From assembly GCA_964351595.1 (NCBI GenBank), contig CAYGOT010000019.1, forward strand, positions 5,610 through 69,609: DNA of 64,000 bases, in the 5' to 3' direction. Below are positions 1 to 9,220 of the stretch, piece by piece (the first letter of the stretch is position 1; each line of letters opens with the position of its first letter). The translations under genes were made by a program, and so were the position numbers. The notes under the pieces are model-generated. The model worked only from the letters and a program-made list of their open reading frames with translations. It ran no database searches and had not been told where the DNA came from. This DNA comes from UBA6059 sp964351595. GTDB taxonomy: Bacteria > Bacteroidota > Bacteroidia > Cytophagales > Cyclobacteriaceae.

Positions 1-88
1 CGAACCGTTCAGGGAGCTATGGGAGCAGAAGTTTGATCAACTGGATCAGGTGCTAAGAAGAATGAGAATGGCTGAAGGAAAAGGATAA
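1..88 (+). CDS. C-terminal end of an ArsR-type winged-helix regulator (partial)
   Basis: The reading frame starting at base 2 is open from the left edge to a TAA at 86-88 and encodes 28 residues, beginning EPFRELWEQKFDQLDQVLRR. The pattern W-E-(Q/E)-K/R-x-D-x-L-D-x-(V/L)-L is typical of the last helix of ArsR/SmtB-family regulators that sit just upstream of SRPBCC (AHSA1-like) genes, and an SRPBCC gene follows at 623. Only 4 nt separate its stop from the next start, so the small genes downstream are probably cotranscribed with it. The DNA-binding domain lies outside the window, so the assignment rests on this tail and on context. Confidence 0.5.
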   Translation, partial: EPFRELWEQKFDQLDQVLRRMRMAEGKG

Positions 89-92
89 AACC

Positions 93-449
93 ATGAGAGA
101 TACGCCAATTGACAACTATATAGCCAGATTTCCGGTAGGGACACAGGAGGTACTAAGGGAAGTGCGGGAGACTGTCGTGAAGGCAGCTCCTGATGCTGAG
201 GAAGCAATGAGCTACGGCATCCCCACTTTCAAGCTGAATGGGAAGGCGCTGGTGCATTTTGCCGCTTATAAGAACCATATTGGCTTCTATGCCACGCCTT
301 CCGGGCATCAAGAATTCTCAAATGAGTTGTCTCAATACAAACAGGGGAAAGGGTCGGTCCAGTTTCCGCTGGATCAGCCAATGCCACTCGATCTGATACG
401 ACGGACAGTACTATTTCGCAGAACGGAAATTGACAAAACCATAGCATGA
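93..449 (+). CDS. DUF1801 (YdhG-like) small protein
   Basis: This 118-residue cytoplasmic protein has the DUF1801/YdhG signature: an N-terminal helix with DNYIARFP, the central EEAMSYGIPTFKLNGKALVHF segment (E-x-x-S-Y-x-x-P), and KGSVQFP before the C-terminal helix. The family is small and widespread; some members are called iron chaperone frataxin homologs, but the biochemical role of most is unknown. The start at 93 is the first ATG after the upstream stop (4-nt spacing). The gene lies in a likely operon with the ArsR-type regulator and SRPBCC genes, a combination often seen in Bacteroidota. Confidence 0.85.
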   Translation: MRDTPIDNYIARFPVGTQEVLREVRETVVKAAPDAEEAMSYGIPTFKLNGKALVHFAAYKNHIGFYATPSGHQEFSNELSQYKQGKGSVQFPLDQPMPLDLIRRTVLFRRTEIDKTIA

Positions 450-489
450 TGAAACTCTACAAGACTGAGATTAGAAAAGATGCGTCGAA

Positions 490-591
490 ATGCAAGCTCT
501 ACATTACCAGAAGAACACTGTGGACATGAAACGCGATGGATGGCAAGCCATTTTGGGCAACTTCAAGGCCTATGTTGAGCGTGTATCCTAA
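490..591 (+). pseudogene. Remnant of an SRPBCC (AHSA1-like) C-terminus
   Basis: The 173-bp gap between the DUF1801 and SRPBCC genes contains a 33-codon frame whose end reads MKRDGWQAILGNFKAYVERV. This resembles the last helix of AHSA1-type SRPBCC proteins (K-x-G-W-x-x-I-L-x-N-F-K-x-Y-V-E). No upstream part of such a domain can be read in any frame, so it looks like the relic of a deleted paralogue of the next gene. A short real peptide or chance similarity cannot be excluded. Confidence 0.4.
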
Positions 592-622
592 AGTTTCACC
601 CTGATGACAAATTGAAAATAAG

Positions 623-1057
623 ATGAGCAAGACCTTAGTAATTGAGAGAGTATTCGATGCACCGATAGCTGACGTTTGGAGAGCGCTGACGGTCAAGGAA
701 CTAATGAAAGAATGGTACATTGACACGGAAGAGTTCCAACCTCAGGTTGGGTTTAAGTTTCAGTTTCCTGGTGGTTCAGGTTCCGAGCCACCGTACAACC
801 ATCTATGTGAAGTGCTTGAAGTGGTGCACGAACAGAAACTGTCTTACGACTGGAGGTACGAGGGCTATGAGGGAAGATCGGTGTTGACTTTTGAACTGTT
901 TGCGGAGGAGGCTGGAACAAAGCTGAAACTGACGCATACAGGTCTGGACACTTTCCCTGACGACAATCCCGACTTAACCATTACCAATTTTGAGATGGGT
1001 TGGAATCAACTTATGCACACTTCTTTGAAGGATTTTCTGGAGCAGAATCAGAAATAG
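623..1057 (+). CDS. SRPBCC-domain (AHSA1-like) protein
   Basis: This 144-residue protein has the full SRPBCC/AHSA1 pattern: an opening beta strand KTLVIERVFDAPIADVWRAL, the WYID segment after the first helices, a central FEL strand, LTHTGL, and a closing helix with GWNQLMHTSLKDFLEQ. The helix-grip fold forms a hydrophobic pocket for lipids or other small ligands; the ligand here is unknown. There is no signal peptide, so it should be cytoplasmic. Genes of this type are often regulated by the ArsR-type repressor encoded just upstream, whose tail is at the left edge. The ATG at 623 follows a purine-rich stretch (AAAATAAG). Confidence 0.85.
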   Translation: MSKTLVIERVFDAPIADVWRALTVKELMKEWYIDTEEFQPQVGFKFQFPGGSGSEPPYNHLCEVLEVVHEQKLSYDWRYEGYEGRSVLTFELFAEEAGTKLKLTHTGLDTFPDDNPDLTITNFEMGWNQLMHTSLKDFLEQNQK

Positions 1058-1106
1058 GAATGGTGCTACTGTGGATTTAATGGGTCGTGTTGATTAACTT
1101 CTAAAG

Positions 1107-1445
1107 ATGATTTCGCTGGACCAACTCCGAAAGCTTGCGTTCTCATTCCCTGAGACGACCGAGGAGCCGCATTTCGATAGGTTGTCTTTTCGGGTACGAA
1201 AGAAGATCTTCGCGACCTATGATGGTAAGGCCAATACGGCCAATATCAAACTAACACCAGAGGATCAAGATATCTTTAGCCTGGGAGATCATGGTATCTC
1301 TCCTGTACCCAACAAATGGGGCCAACAAGGCTGGACTACTGTGGATATGAATCGAGTGCCTAGGGAGCTTTTTGAGGACGCTATCAAAGTGGCATATTGT
1401 ACGGTGGCCCCTAAGAAGCTGGCGGATGAGGTAAGGCTGGATTAA
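1107..1445 (+). CDS. MmcQ/YjbR family protein
   Basis: This 112-residue protein matches the MmcQ/YjbR family: N-terminal LRKLAFSFPETTEEPHFDRLSFRVRKKIFA, then GWTTVDMNRVPRELFEDAIKVAYCTVAPKKLA. The fold is a small DNA-binding-like alpha/beta domain with a CyaY-like architecture; the function is not established. It is the last gene of the left-edge (+) group. Its stop overlaps the stop of the convergent DUF2461 gene by 4 nt, so no separate terminator fits between them. Confidence 0.85.
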   Translation: MISLDQLRKLAFSFPETTEEPHFDRLSFRVRKKIFATYDGKANTANIKLTPEDQDIFSLGDHGISPVPNKWGQQGWTTVDMNRVPRELFEDAIKVAYCTVAPKKLADEVRLD

Positions 1446-2119
1446 TCCACCAGACTCATCCCATTGAGATCTGTCGTCAGGATATCAGACATATAGTCGA
1501 AGAAAGGTCGCATCTCTCTAAAGCCATCACTGATTGTCTTTGCAAAATCGGGAGAAAGCACGTGTTCTTCAGAGAAGTCCCGGCGGAGGATAAACTGCTT
1601 ATACCTGAGTAGGTCTATAGCTGGGTCTTCTTTTTCAAACCCTTTAGGGGCAGTCTTGAGTTGCTCACCATCTATCACTCCAAAGGCCTTTTTGAATGTA
1701 GTAGATTCGATCACTTGCCTTAATGGCTCAGGATCCTGACTAATCTGCTTACGAATATGGAGAAGATTTTCTTTGTTGGGTCCCCAGAAGCCACCGGCAA
1801 TCATGGATCGGCCAGGGGAGAGGCTGAAGAAATAGCCACCTCTTAGCGACTTGGTGGCTCGGGCCAGGCTAGCGCTCCAATTGCTCTTATAAGGTGTCTT
1901 GTCTTTAGAGAATCTCACATCCCGATAGATGCGATAGACACGGCATTTGTGATCATCGATGTGGTCATGCTCCTGCATATGGCTTTTGACCTCTTCGAGG
2001 AAGGCTTTCATCTCCTCATGATGCTGCTGATACTCCGGTTTGTGCGCGTTAAACCAATCTCTGTTGTTGTTCTCTCTGAGTGCAGACAGAAAATCGAAAC
2101 TGGCTTTGCTGATTGGCAT
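1442..2119 (-). CDS. DUF2461 (TIGR02453) family protein
   Basis: This 225-residue protein is a typical DUF2461 member: the N-terminal F-L-x-x-L-x-x-N-N-x-R-D-W-F motif (residues 9-23), VYRIYRDVRFSKDKTPYKSNW in the middle, and GGYFFSLSPG before GGFWGPN. The function is unknown and no signal peptide is present. The start ATG lies one base beyond the stop of the PurF-like gene, so it is the last gene of the long murI-nuo-purF-like transcription unit. It meets the YjbR gene tail to tail. Confidence 0.85.
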   Translation of the reverse strand: MPISKASFDFLSALRENNNRDWFNAHKPEYQQHHEEMKAFLEEVKSHMQEHDHIDDHKCRVYRIYRDVRFSKDKTPYKSNWSASLARATKSLRGGYFFSLSPGRSMIAGGFWGPNKENLLHIRKQISQDPEPLRQVIESTTFKKAFGVIDGEQLKTAPKGFEKEDPAIDLLRYKQFILRRDFSEEHVLSPDFAKTISDGFREMRPFFDYMSDILTTDLNGMSLVD

Positions 2120-2120
2120 C

Positions 2121-4007
2121 TTAGTAGGCCCTTACAGCCACACCCTGCATAAAATTCACAAAAGCTTTGTTCACCACGCGATTGCCGCCAGGAGTAGGAT
2201 AGTCGCCGGTGAAATACCAATCACCGAGATGGTGGGGACAGGACCTGTGCAAATTGTCGACGGTCTGATATACCACTTCCAGCTCAGCTTGCATATTCTT
2301 TGGTCTGACTATGTCCGCGATTTTCTGAGAAACCTCGTCATAGCTGAATGGGGTATAGAGCTCCTTCACATAGTTAGGCGCATTGTCATCTCCCACACTC
2401 GCTTTACATTTTTCGAGCACTTCATCAAGAAGGCTGTTCATACCGTTCTCGTTGAGAAGTGACAGCACCGCCCTGAAGGCAACAAAGTCCTTCATACGGC
2501 TCATATCAATACCATAGCAATCAGGAAATCTAATCTGCGGAGCGGAGGAGACGATCACGACCTTCTTTGGCTCAAGCTTGTCCAACAAGGTTAAGATTGA
2601 TTTCTCAAGCGTGGTGCCTCGTACTATGGAGTCATCGATGATGACTAACGTGTCGCGATGTTTGTGTACCACCTCGTAGGTGGTATCGTAAACGTTTGCT
2701 ACCAAATCATCACGGTGAGCATCATCAGTAATGAACGTGCGAAGCTTGGCGTCTTTGATGACCAACTTCTCGACCCTGGGACGGAATGATAAAGTCTCCT
2801 CGATACTATCCGGACTAGGCTTTTGGTCTATGATGATCTCTTTGCGCTTTTTCACCAGATAATCCTCCATGCCAGTCATCAAACCAAGAAAGCTGGTCTC
2901 GGCAGTATTGGGGATATAGGAGAAGATTGTATTCTTCAGGTCGAAGTTGATGGACTTGAGTACCTGCGGTACCAACAGCTCGCCCAACTTCCGTCGTTCA
3001 TTGTAAATATCCGGATCACTGCTACGGGAGAAGTAGATCCGCTCAAAGCTGCAACTTTTCTTTTCGATTGGTTCAATAAACTGCTCCTCGCGATAGTTGC
3101 CGTACTTATCCACGATGAGTGCGTGTCCTGGCTTTACTTCTTTGATGTCTGCATAGTTGCAGTTGAAGGCAGTTTTGATCGCGGGCTTTTCGGAGGCTAC
3201 CACTACTACCTCATCATCAGCGTAGTAGTAGGCAGGTCTGATTCCAGCTGGATCACGCGCGACAAACGAGGCACCATGACCAATCAATCCTGCCATCGCA
3301 TAACCTCCATCAAAATCACGGCATGAGCGCTCAAGCACCATCTTCAGGTCAAGCTCATCCTCTATGATGGATGTGATCTCTTCGTTGCTGTATTTGTCTT
3401 TGTATTTGTCGAAGATTGCCTGGTTACCTTCATCCAGGAAGTGTCCAATCTTCTCCATTACTGTTACAGTATCCACCACCTCCTTGGGGTGCTGCCCAAT
3501 CTCGATAAGCTTGTCAAATAGCTCATCTACGTTGGTCATATTGAAGTTTCCCGCTATCACGAGATTACGGCTCCTCCAGTTATTTTGCCTTAAGAATGGG
3601 TGGCAGTTTTCTATCTTATTGCGACCGTGCGTGCCATAGCGAAGATGCCCAAGCCAGAGTTCTCCGGTGAAGCCGTAGTTGCGCTTCATCCACTCCGAGT
3701 CCATGTATTTGTCTCCGCCTTCGCGCTGCGCCTTTTTCATTTTCTTACCGATCTTGTTAAAGATCGCTTCGATCGGCTGCTGCTCAATCGTCCGATACCG
3801 ACTGATGTATCGGTAGCCAGGCTTCATGTCCAGTTTGATGTTGGCTACACCTACACCATCCTGCCCTCGATTGTGCTGCTTTTGCATGAGCAAGTACATT
3901 TTGCGGATGGCATAAGTGGGCGTATTGTACTTGTCAATGTAATATTGGAAGGGTTTCCTGAGTCGGACAAGTGCGATACCACACTCATGCTTGATTGAGT
4001 CGCTCAT
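2121..4007 (-). CDS. PurF-like glutamine amidotransferase / phosphoribosyltransferase
   Basis: This 628-residue protein has two domains. The N-terminal class II glutamine amidotransferase uses Cys9 (HECGIALVR), preceded by eight residues like the propeptide of Bacillus-type PurF, with HNRGQDG (45-51), GHLRYGTHG (120-128) and RDPAGIRP (251-258). The C-terminal type I phosphoribosyltransferase has the PRPP loop VIIDDSIVRGTT (455-466) and SSAPQIRFPDCYGID. It is longer than typical PurF (about 500 residues), with insertions near 75-115 and 190-225 and a C-terminal tail containing CPHHLGDWYFTGDYPTPGG. The oxyanion-loop Asn-Gly pair of PurF appears as Asn-Phe here. It may be a purine-pathway enzyme or a diverged paralogue with another acceptor. 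The gene is 11 nt downstream of nuoN and is probably cotranscribed with complex I. Confidence 0.8.
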   Translation of the reverse strand: MSDSIKHECGIALVRLRKPFQYYIDKYNTPTYAIRKMYLLMQKQHNRGQDGVGVANIKLDMKPGYRYISRYRTIEQQPIEAIFNKIGKKMKKAQREGGDKYMDSEWMKRNYGFTGELWLGHLRYGTHGRNKIENCHPFLRQNNWRSRNLVIAGNFNMTNVDELFDKLIEIGQHPKEVVDTVTVMEKIGHFLDEGNQAIFDKYKDKYSNEEITSIIEDELDLKMVLERSCRDFDGGYAMAGLIGHGASFVARDPAGIRPAYYYADDEVVVVASEKPAIKTAFNCNYADIKEVKPGHALIVDKYGNYREEQFIEPIEKKSCSFERIYFSRSSDPDIYNERRKLGELLVPQVLKSINFDLKNTIFSYIPNTAETSFLGLMTGMEDYLVKKRKEIIIDQKPSPDSIEETLSFRPRVEKLVIKDAKLRTFITDDAHRDDLVANVYDTTYEVVHKHRDTLVIIDDSIVRGTTLEKSILTLLDKLEPKKVVIVSSAPQIRFPDCYGIDMSRMKDFVAFRAVLSLLNENGMNSLLDEVLEKCKASVGDDNAPNYVKELYTPFSYDEVSQKIADIVRPKNMQAELEVVYQTVDNLHRSCPHHLGDWYFTGDYPTPGGNRVVNKAFVNFMQGVAVRAY

Positions 4008-4018
4008 CAGCTATTGGA

Positions 4019-5485
4019 TTAAGGCGCGAAGATATGAAGTTGTATAAAGTTCAACAAAAAGTCTGATTTAATAAAGAGCCACAACAGTGGTAGCGCCAAA
4101 AAGGTTGCCACCCATTTCGAGGTTTTCGACAAATCGCCGTTTGACGTACCCGAATGGTCTTCAGAGGATGTTTTGAAGATCATCTGATAGGGAAGTTTTA
4201 GATAAAAAAACAGACTCACCACGGTACTGAGTATGGCTACCGCAAACAATACTTGCATGACCGGTTGATCTAAGCCTGACCAGAGCGAACTGAACAAGAG
4301 CAGTTTTCCTGTAAAACCAGCGGTTGGCGGCAGTCCGGTGAGTGAGATCATCGCGATTACGACCAGTACTGCGGCATAGTAGCTATGCTTTGCCCTACCG
4401 GAAAATGATTGCAGTTCGACCCAGCCGTAGGCTTCCCATCCGGCAAGCAGGTAGAAAATCAGGTAGTTCGTAAAGAAGTAGATGATCGCATAGAAGACTA
4501 CCGCGCTGATGCCCAGCTCCGTACCCGGAATAATGCCGAGCAGCAGAAATCCGGCGTTGGCGATAGCCGAATAGGCCATGAGCCGTTTCACATTCTGCTG
4601 CCAGATGGCGGAGAGCACCCCAATGACAATACTGAGCATGGCGACCAGGGCCAGGGTGTATTGGATCAGCGTGTTTTGCCAGAGACCTGTCTGCTGCAGC
4701 CAATTGAGCAGGAGACCGATACCTGCCAACTTAGGGATCACCGAAAACAAGGCTACTGTCGAGGTGGGCGTAGCTTGATAGACATCAGGCGTCCAGATAT
4801 GCATCGGTGCAGCACCTAGCTTAAAGATGATCCCGATGAGCACCATAATCGCCATGACTACCAAAATCGCATTCCCGATAGGAAAAGCCGTAAAACCCAG
4901 TGTGCCTGTCAGGCCATAGATCAGTGAGATGCCGTAGAGCATAATTGCGGTAGCTAACGCTCCAAATAGCAAGTACTTAATGCCAGCTTCATAACCCAGC
5001 TTCTTGCCATTCATGGCTACCAGTACGTAGGACGACATTGACACTAATTCTATGCCGATGACCATGATCAGGTAATGGTTGGCCAAGACCATTAGAAATG
5101 CTCCTAAGCCAAGAGATAGTAGTAATGCAGGCTTCTCTCTAGCGGGTTCAGCATGAGATAGCTGGAGGTCCATGATGGTCGTCAGGGCAATAGCTGCCAG
5201 GAACACCAACTGCCAAAGCCCTGCCAGGGGATTGATAGTCACACCATCAAAGAAGTAAGTTGCCTCAGGAGTAGAGAGCCTTTCGAAGCAGAAGAAAGCA
5301 ACCACTGCACAAACGACCAGTGTAGTGATTCTAAGTAGACGTAGGCTCACCTTAGGGAGAATGTCTAGTATCAGGAGCAGTATGAACCCGAGCGACATCC
5401 CGATCTCTGGGACGAGCACAGGGAGACCCTCACCAATTACTCCAATGGCATTGTTGATGGCGGGTATTTGATCGGTCACTTGCAA
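4019..5485 (-). CDS. nuoN: NADH-quinone oxidoreductase subunit N
   Basis: This 488-residue integral membrane protein is one of the three antiporter-like proton-pumping subunits of respiratory complex I. The central FKLGAAPMHIWTPDVYQATPT segment with its conserved Lys, and the many hydrophobic helices, identify it. No ATG is in frame before codon 30; the frame opens at a TTG (5485) with a GTG two codons later, directly after the nuoM stop, so a non-ATG start is likely. It is the last nuo gene, with the PurF-like gene 11 nt downstream. The sense strand contains one copy of the iterated decamer TTCCGGTAGG. Confidence 0.95.
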   Translation of the reverse strand: MQVTDQIPAINNAIGVIGEGLPVLVPEIGMSLGFILLLILDILPKVSLRLLRITTLVVCAVVAFFCFERLSTPEATYFFDGVTINPLAGLWQLVFLAAIALTTIMDLQLSHAEPAREKPALLLSLGLGAFLMVLANHYLIMVIGIELVSMSSYVLVAMNGKKLGYEAGIKYLLFGALATAIMLYGISLIYGLTGTLGFTAFPIGNAILVVMAIMVLIGIIFKLGAAPMHIWTPDVYQATPTSTVALFSVIPKLAGIGLLLNWLQQTGLWQNTLIQYTLALVAMLSIVIGVLSAIWQQNVKRLMAYSAIANAGFLLLGIIPGTELGISAVVFYAIIYFFTNYLIFYLLAGWEAYGWVELQSFSGRAKHSYYAAVLVVIAMISLTGLPPTAGFTGKLLLFSSLWSGLDQPVMQVLFAVAILSTVVSLFFYLKLPYQMIFKTSSEDHSGTSNGDLSKTSKWVATFLALPLLWLFIKSDFLLNFIQLHIFAP

Positions 5486-5486
5486 A

Positions 5487-7172
5487 TCAGCGGCTGGTTA
5501 CGTTGTTCAGATATTGACCACCATTTTCCCAGACTGTCTGTACAAAGTTGGTGATAGAAGCATTGACAGGATCTAGTACCAGATGCGGCATGATGCCAAA
5601 TAGGAAGATCAAAATCATGAGTGGTGCAAACATCAGCCATTCGCGACGAGTGAGATCTGGCATGGCGCCTTCTCCTTTCCATGACCGTACCCAGTACTCA
5701 CCAAAGTACATCCGCTGAATCACCCAGAGGTAATAGGCAGCTGTGATCAAGAGACCCGCAAGTGAGGTGATGGCCAGCCAGGTTGGGATGATCTCGCTAG
5801 AGGAGAAAGCCCCTAAAAATGCGAGCAGCTCAGCAACAAATCCTGAAAATCCGGGTAGACCAAGTGAGGCAAAAAAGATTACCACAGATACAAAAGTGAA
5901 GTAGGGCATGGCGCTGGCCATACCTGAATAGTTATCGATCAGACGATCCTTAGTCCTATCGTAGATCACCCCAGCGATGAGGAAAGATGCGGCTGATATT
6001 AGCCCATGGCTAAACATCATCATCATGGCACCCAAGGCGCCTTCTTCGGTGAGTGAGGCCAGACCCAGCAATACGAATCCCATATGAGAAACAGAAGAAT
6101 AAGCGATCAGCTTCTTCAGGTCTTTTTGTGCCATAGCATTGAGGCCGCCATAGATGATGGCCAGCACACCGAGCACGGCAATCCAATAGCCGAAATAGAC
6201 GCCACCTTCTGGAAAAATGCCATAGGCAAATCTGAAGAATCCATAGCCTCCTATTTTCAGCAAGATACCTGCTAACACCACCGAGATTGGTGTGGGTGCT
6301 TCCACGTGTGCGTCAGGCAGCCAGGTGTGTAGAGGCACGATCGGCAACTTGATGGCAAAGCCAATAAATATCAGTAGGAATGCCCAGTACCTGAACTGAC
6401 TTGAGCCATAGTCCGATGTATCAGCCATAGAAAGCAATGAACCAGGAATGAAATTGCCACTATCGGTCATCGCAGGAATGCTGAAGGTCCGCACCATATC
6501 CTCGTCTGATATCTGACCGGATTGCAGCATTTGCTGGACTTGTGTGACATCAGTTATCCCGATTTTAGCACCGGTCTCTGCGGGATCGATAACCGATAGA
6601 TAAAGTCCGATCATCACCGCCAGGATCAACAGGGATCCAACCAGTGTATAAAGGAAGAACTTGATAGAAGCATAAGCTCTGCGCTTGCCTCCCCACAATC
6701 CGATGAGGAAATACATCGGGAGTAGCATGAACTCGAAGAAGAGGTAGAAGAGGAAGAAATCCAGCGCGATAAAGCAGCCCATGATGTTACTGCTCAGCAA
6801 TAGATAGAGTGCAAAGTAGCCTTTTCGTTTCTCGCGGATATCCCAGGAGGAGATCGCACCGATGAACATCACTATCCCTGTCAGCAGCACCATCAGTATG
6901 CTCAGGCCATCTACACCTACCTGATAATCAATGGATAGCAGCCCTAATGACCGTAAATCGAGCGTAATCCAGTCTACCTTCTTCCAAAACTGGTAGCCAC
7001 TTTGTGTGCCATCAAATGCTGCAAATAATGAAATAGCGAGAATCAGCTGCAGGCCTGTAGCGATTACATTGAGCCAGCGATAGCTGCCGGAGAATTTTTC
7101 CGGTAGGAGTAGCACCAGCACCGCGAAAGCGAGCGGCAGAAATATCAATATCGTCAGAAGGTTACTTTCCAT
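5487..7172 (-). CDS. nuoM: NADH-quinone oxidoreductase subunit M
   Basis: This 561-residue polytopic membrane protein is an antiporter-like subunit of complex I. The signature GFAIKLPIVPLHTWLPDAHV is present with the conserved Lys and His of the proton path. I start it at the ATG 7172 (MESNLLTILIFLPLAFAV); the frame stays open a further 18 codons upstream, but that extension is hydrophilic and lies inside nuoL. With this start it overlaps the end of nuoL by 19 nt, which suggests translational coupling. A polar loop around residues 190-255 between two helices is longer than in many homologues. Confidence 0.95.
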   Translation of the reverse strand: MESNLLTILIFLPLAFAVLVLLLPEKFSGSYRWLNVIATGLQLILAISLFAAFDGTQSGYQFWKKVDWITLDLRSLGLLSIDYQVGVDGLSILMVLLTGIVMFIGAISSWDIREKRKGYFALYLLLSSNIMGCFIALDFFLFYLFFEFMLLPMYFLIGLWGGKRRAYASIKFFLYTLVGSLLILAVMIGLYLSVIDPAETGAKIGITDVTQVQQMLQSGQISDEDMVRTFSIPAMTDSGNFIPGSLLSMADTSDYGSSQFRYWAFLLIFIGFAIKLPIVPLHTWLPDAHVEAPTPISVVLAGILLKIGGYGFFRFAYGIFPEGGVYFGYWIAVLGVLAIIYGGLNAMAQKDLKKLIAYSSVSHMGFVLLGLASLTEEGALGAMMMMFSHGLISAASFLIAGVIYDRTKDRLIDNYSGMASAMPYFTFVSVVIFFASLGLPGFSGFVAELLAFLGAFSSSEIIPTWLAITSLAGLLITAAYYLWVIQRMYFGEYWVRSWKGEGAMPDLTRREWLMFAPLMILIFLFGIMPHLVLDPVNASITNFVQTVWENGGQYLNNVTSR

Positions 7173-9220
7173 GCAATGAATTGAAATACCCATACCATCA
7201 TGAGCAGTATGCCCACGATTCCCCAAAGTAAATAGGATTGTACGTTACCGCCTTGAATTCCCCGTGTGACTTGTCCAAATCGGCCAGAGATCCATGCCGC
7301 GAAATTAACAATGCCGTCTACAATGTAGCGATCCATCCAGCCCAGGAGTTGCGAGACCACCACGCCCACTACGCCAAGCAGGTTGATCAATCCATCGACG
7401 ATGATCTGATCAAATCGGGATATAAGCAGGCTGAGATTAGAAAATGGCTGAATGAATGCCCTGCGATAGGCTTGGTTGAAATACAGTTGGTGATAAGAAA
7501 ATCTGCCTATCGGCGAAAGCTTTCCGTCGGATGGTAGAGTCTGATCAGTATATTTTTTATACGCTATCGCAATACCTGCTATCGCTGAAACAACGGTGAC
7601 TCCAGCCATCAACAGATGCAGCGAATGCGTATCCGAAGGAGTTAATATACTAATGGTCTCACCGGGCGCAATAAGTAGCTGACTCAACCAAGTCGAAGCT
7701 CCATCTAATGGATTGATGCTATAAAAAATGCCAAGGGAAAGGAGCGCTAATAGCGCGGTAGGCCATTTCATCCAGCCTTCCACTTCCATTGGTGTTGTTG
7801 TGCTTTCAGGAAGTCGACTTTTGCCGAAGAATACCAGAAATAGTTGACGGCCCATATAAAGGGCTGTGAGAAAAACAGTCAACAAGGCGACTACCGGAAT
7901 CAGATGAAAAAACGAAAACTGAGCTCCGGACAATTGTGAGGCCCAGACCCACGATTCAACGATGATGGCATCTTTGGACAAGAATCCGGAGAAGAATGGA
8001 AGACCAGCTAGTGACAGCATCGCAATAAGATAGCTGTAGAAGGTGATCGGCATTTGTTTTCTCAGACCGCCCATGTAGCGCATATCCTGAGGGTCGATGT
8101 GCTGCCCTGATTGCTCCTCCCACTTATGCAGCGAATGAATAACAGAACCTGATGAGAGGAACAATCCTGCTTTGAAAAAAGCGTGGGTGATCAAATGAAA
8201 CAAAGCTGCGAACCATGCACCAACACCCATCGCCAGCACCATGTAACCGAGCTGCGAGATGGTAGAGAAGGCGAGCACCTTCTTGATATCTGTTTGTGTC
8301 AAGGCTGAAATAGCCCCAATCAATGCTGTGATGGCGCCTACCATAGCCACCACGGTGAGCGCATCAACCGGGAAAATGAAGAAAATCCTCGCCAGCAAGA
8401 ATACACCAGCTGCCACCATCGTCGCTGCATGGATCAAAGCTGAGACAGGTGTTGGCCCTTCCATTGCATCCGGTAGCCAGACCTGCAGTGGGAACTGTGC
8501 TGACTTGCCGAGTACGCCACAGAAGAGAACCAGGGAAGTGCCGATGAGTGCCCAATTGGAAATCTGGTTGGATGCGATCATCCAGGTGCCATCATCATTT
8601 TGTGCTAGCGCAAAAACGGACTGAAGTTCGGTCAGATCACTAGTCCCAAACCAACCCCATAGTAGGGCGATTCCTGCTAAGAAACCAATATCACCGATTC
8701 GATTGACGATGAAGGCTTTTTTGGCAGCTTGATTGGCGGATGCCTTGTTGTACCAAAAGCCGATAAGTAAGTAAGAAGTGAATCCGACGAGTTCCCAAAA
8801 GAAAAAGATCATCAACAGACTTTGCGATAGCACTATGCCTAGCATTGAGAAAGTAAACAGCCCAAGGAAAGCAAAGTATCGGTTGATGCCAGTGTCAGCA
8901 CGCATGTAACCCACCGAATAGATATGAACCAGCAGGGACACAAAGCTTACAAGTAGGGCTATGGTGCGACTCAGCATGTCTATGGAAAAGCCAAAGCTCA
9001 GTTCACGGTCCGGGCCAATGGACAACCAGTTATACTGTATAGCTGTGCCTTCCGGAGATTGGAAAAGTAGCAAGGCCGAGATAAATGACACCACTACTCC
9101 TCCAATGCTGACCCACAATGCGCCTTTGCTATTTCTAAGTAGAAGTGCGACTACAGCAGCCACCAATGGTGAAAACAGCAGGGCAATGACCAGGGTGCTA
9201 TGGTATTGAGCGGCTTCCAC
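7154..9220 (-). CDS. nuoL: NADH-quinone oxidoreductase subunit L
   Basis: This 688-residue membrane protein is the largest antiporter-like subunit of complex I. It contains the conserved GKSAQFPLQVWLPDAMEGPT stretch followed by PVSALIHAATMVAAGVF. The C-terminal part after about residue 470 carries the lateral helix that clamps subunits M and N. The start is a GTG whose first base is the last base of the nuoK TAG stop, so the two genes overlap by 1 nt. The length is slightly above the usual ~610-650 residues because of a loop after residue 540. Confidence 0.95.
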   Translation of the reverse strand: MEAAQYHSTLVIALLFSPLVAAVVALLLRNSKGALWVSIGGVVVSFISALLLFQSPEGTAIQYNWLSIGPDRELSFGFSIDMLSRTIALLVSFVSLLVHIYSVGYMRADTGINRYFAFLGLFTFSMLGIVLSQSLLMIFFFWELVGFTSYLLIGFWYNKASANQAAKKAFIVNRIGDIGFLAGIALLWGWFGTSDLTELQSVFALAQNDDGTWMIASNQISNWALIGTSLVLFCGVLGKSAQFPLQVWLPDAMEGPTPVSALIHAATMVAAGVFLLARIFFIFPVDALTVVAMVGAITALIGAISALTQTDIKKVLAFSTISQLGYMVLAMGVGAWFAALFHLITHAFFKAGLFLSSGSVIHSLHKWEEQSGQHIDPQDMRYMGGLRKQMPITFYSYLIAMLSLAGLPFFSGFLSKDAIIVESWVWASQLSGAQFSFFHLIPVVALLTVFLTALYMGRQLFLVFFGKSRLPESTTTPMEVEGWMKWPTALLALLSLGIFYSINPLDGASTWLSQLLIAPGETISILTPSDTHSLHLLMAGVTVVSAIAGIAIAYKKYTDQTLPSDGKLSPIGRFSYHQLYFNQAYRRAFIQPFSNLSLLISRFDQIIVDGLINLLGVVGVVVSQLLGWMDRYIVDGIVNFAAWISGRFGQVTRGIQGGNVQSYLLWGIVGILLMMVWVFQFIAWKVTF

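Noticed and set aside
7173..7226. N-terminal extension of nuoM
   Set aside because: The extra 18 codons are hydrophilic, lie within nuoL and are not part of the NuoM family; the ATG at 7172 gives a normal hydrophobic start.
8259..8624. 121-codon plus-strand frame opposite nuoL
   Set aside because: It is antisense to the highly conserved NuoL core and contains no recognisable domain.
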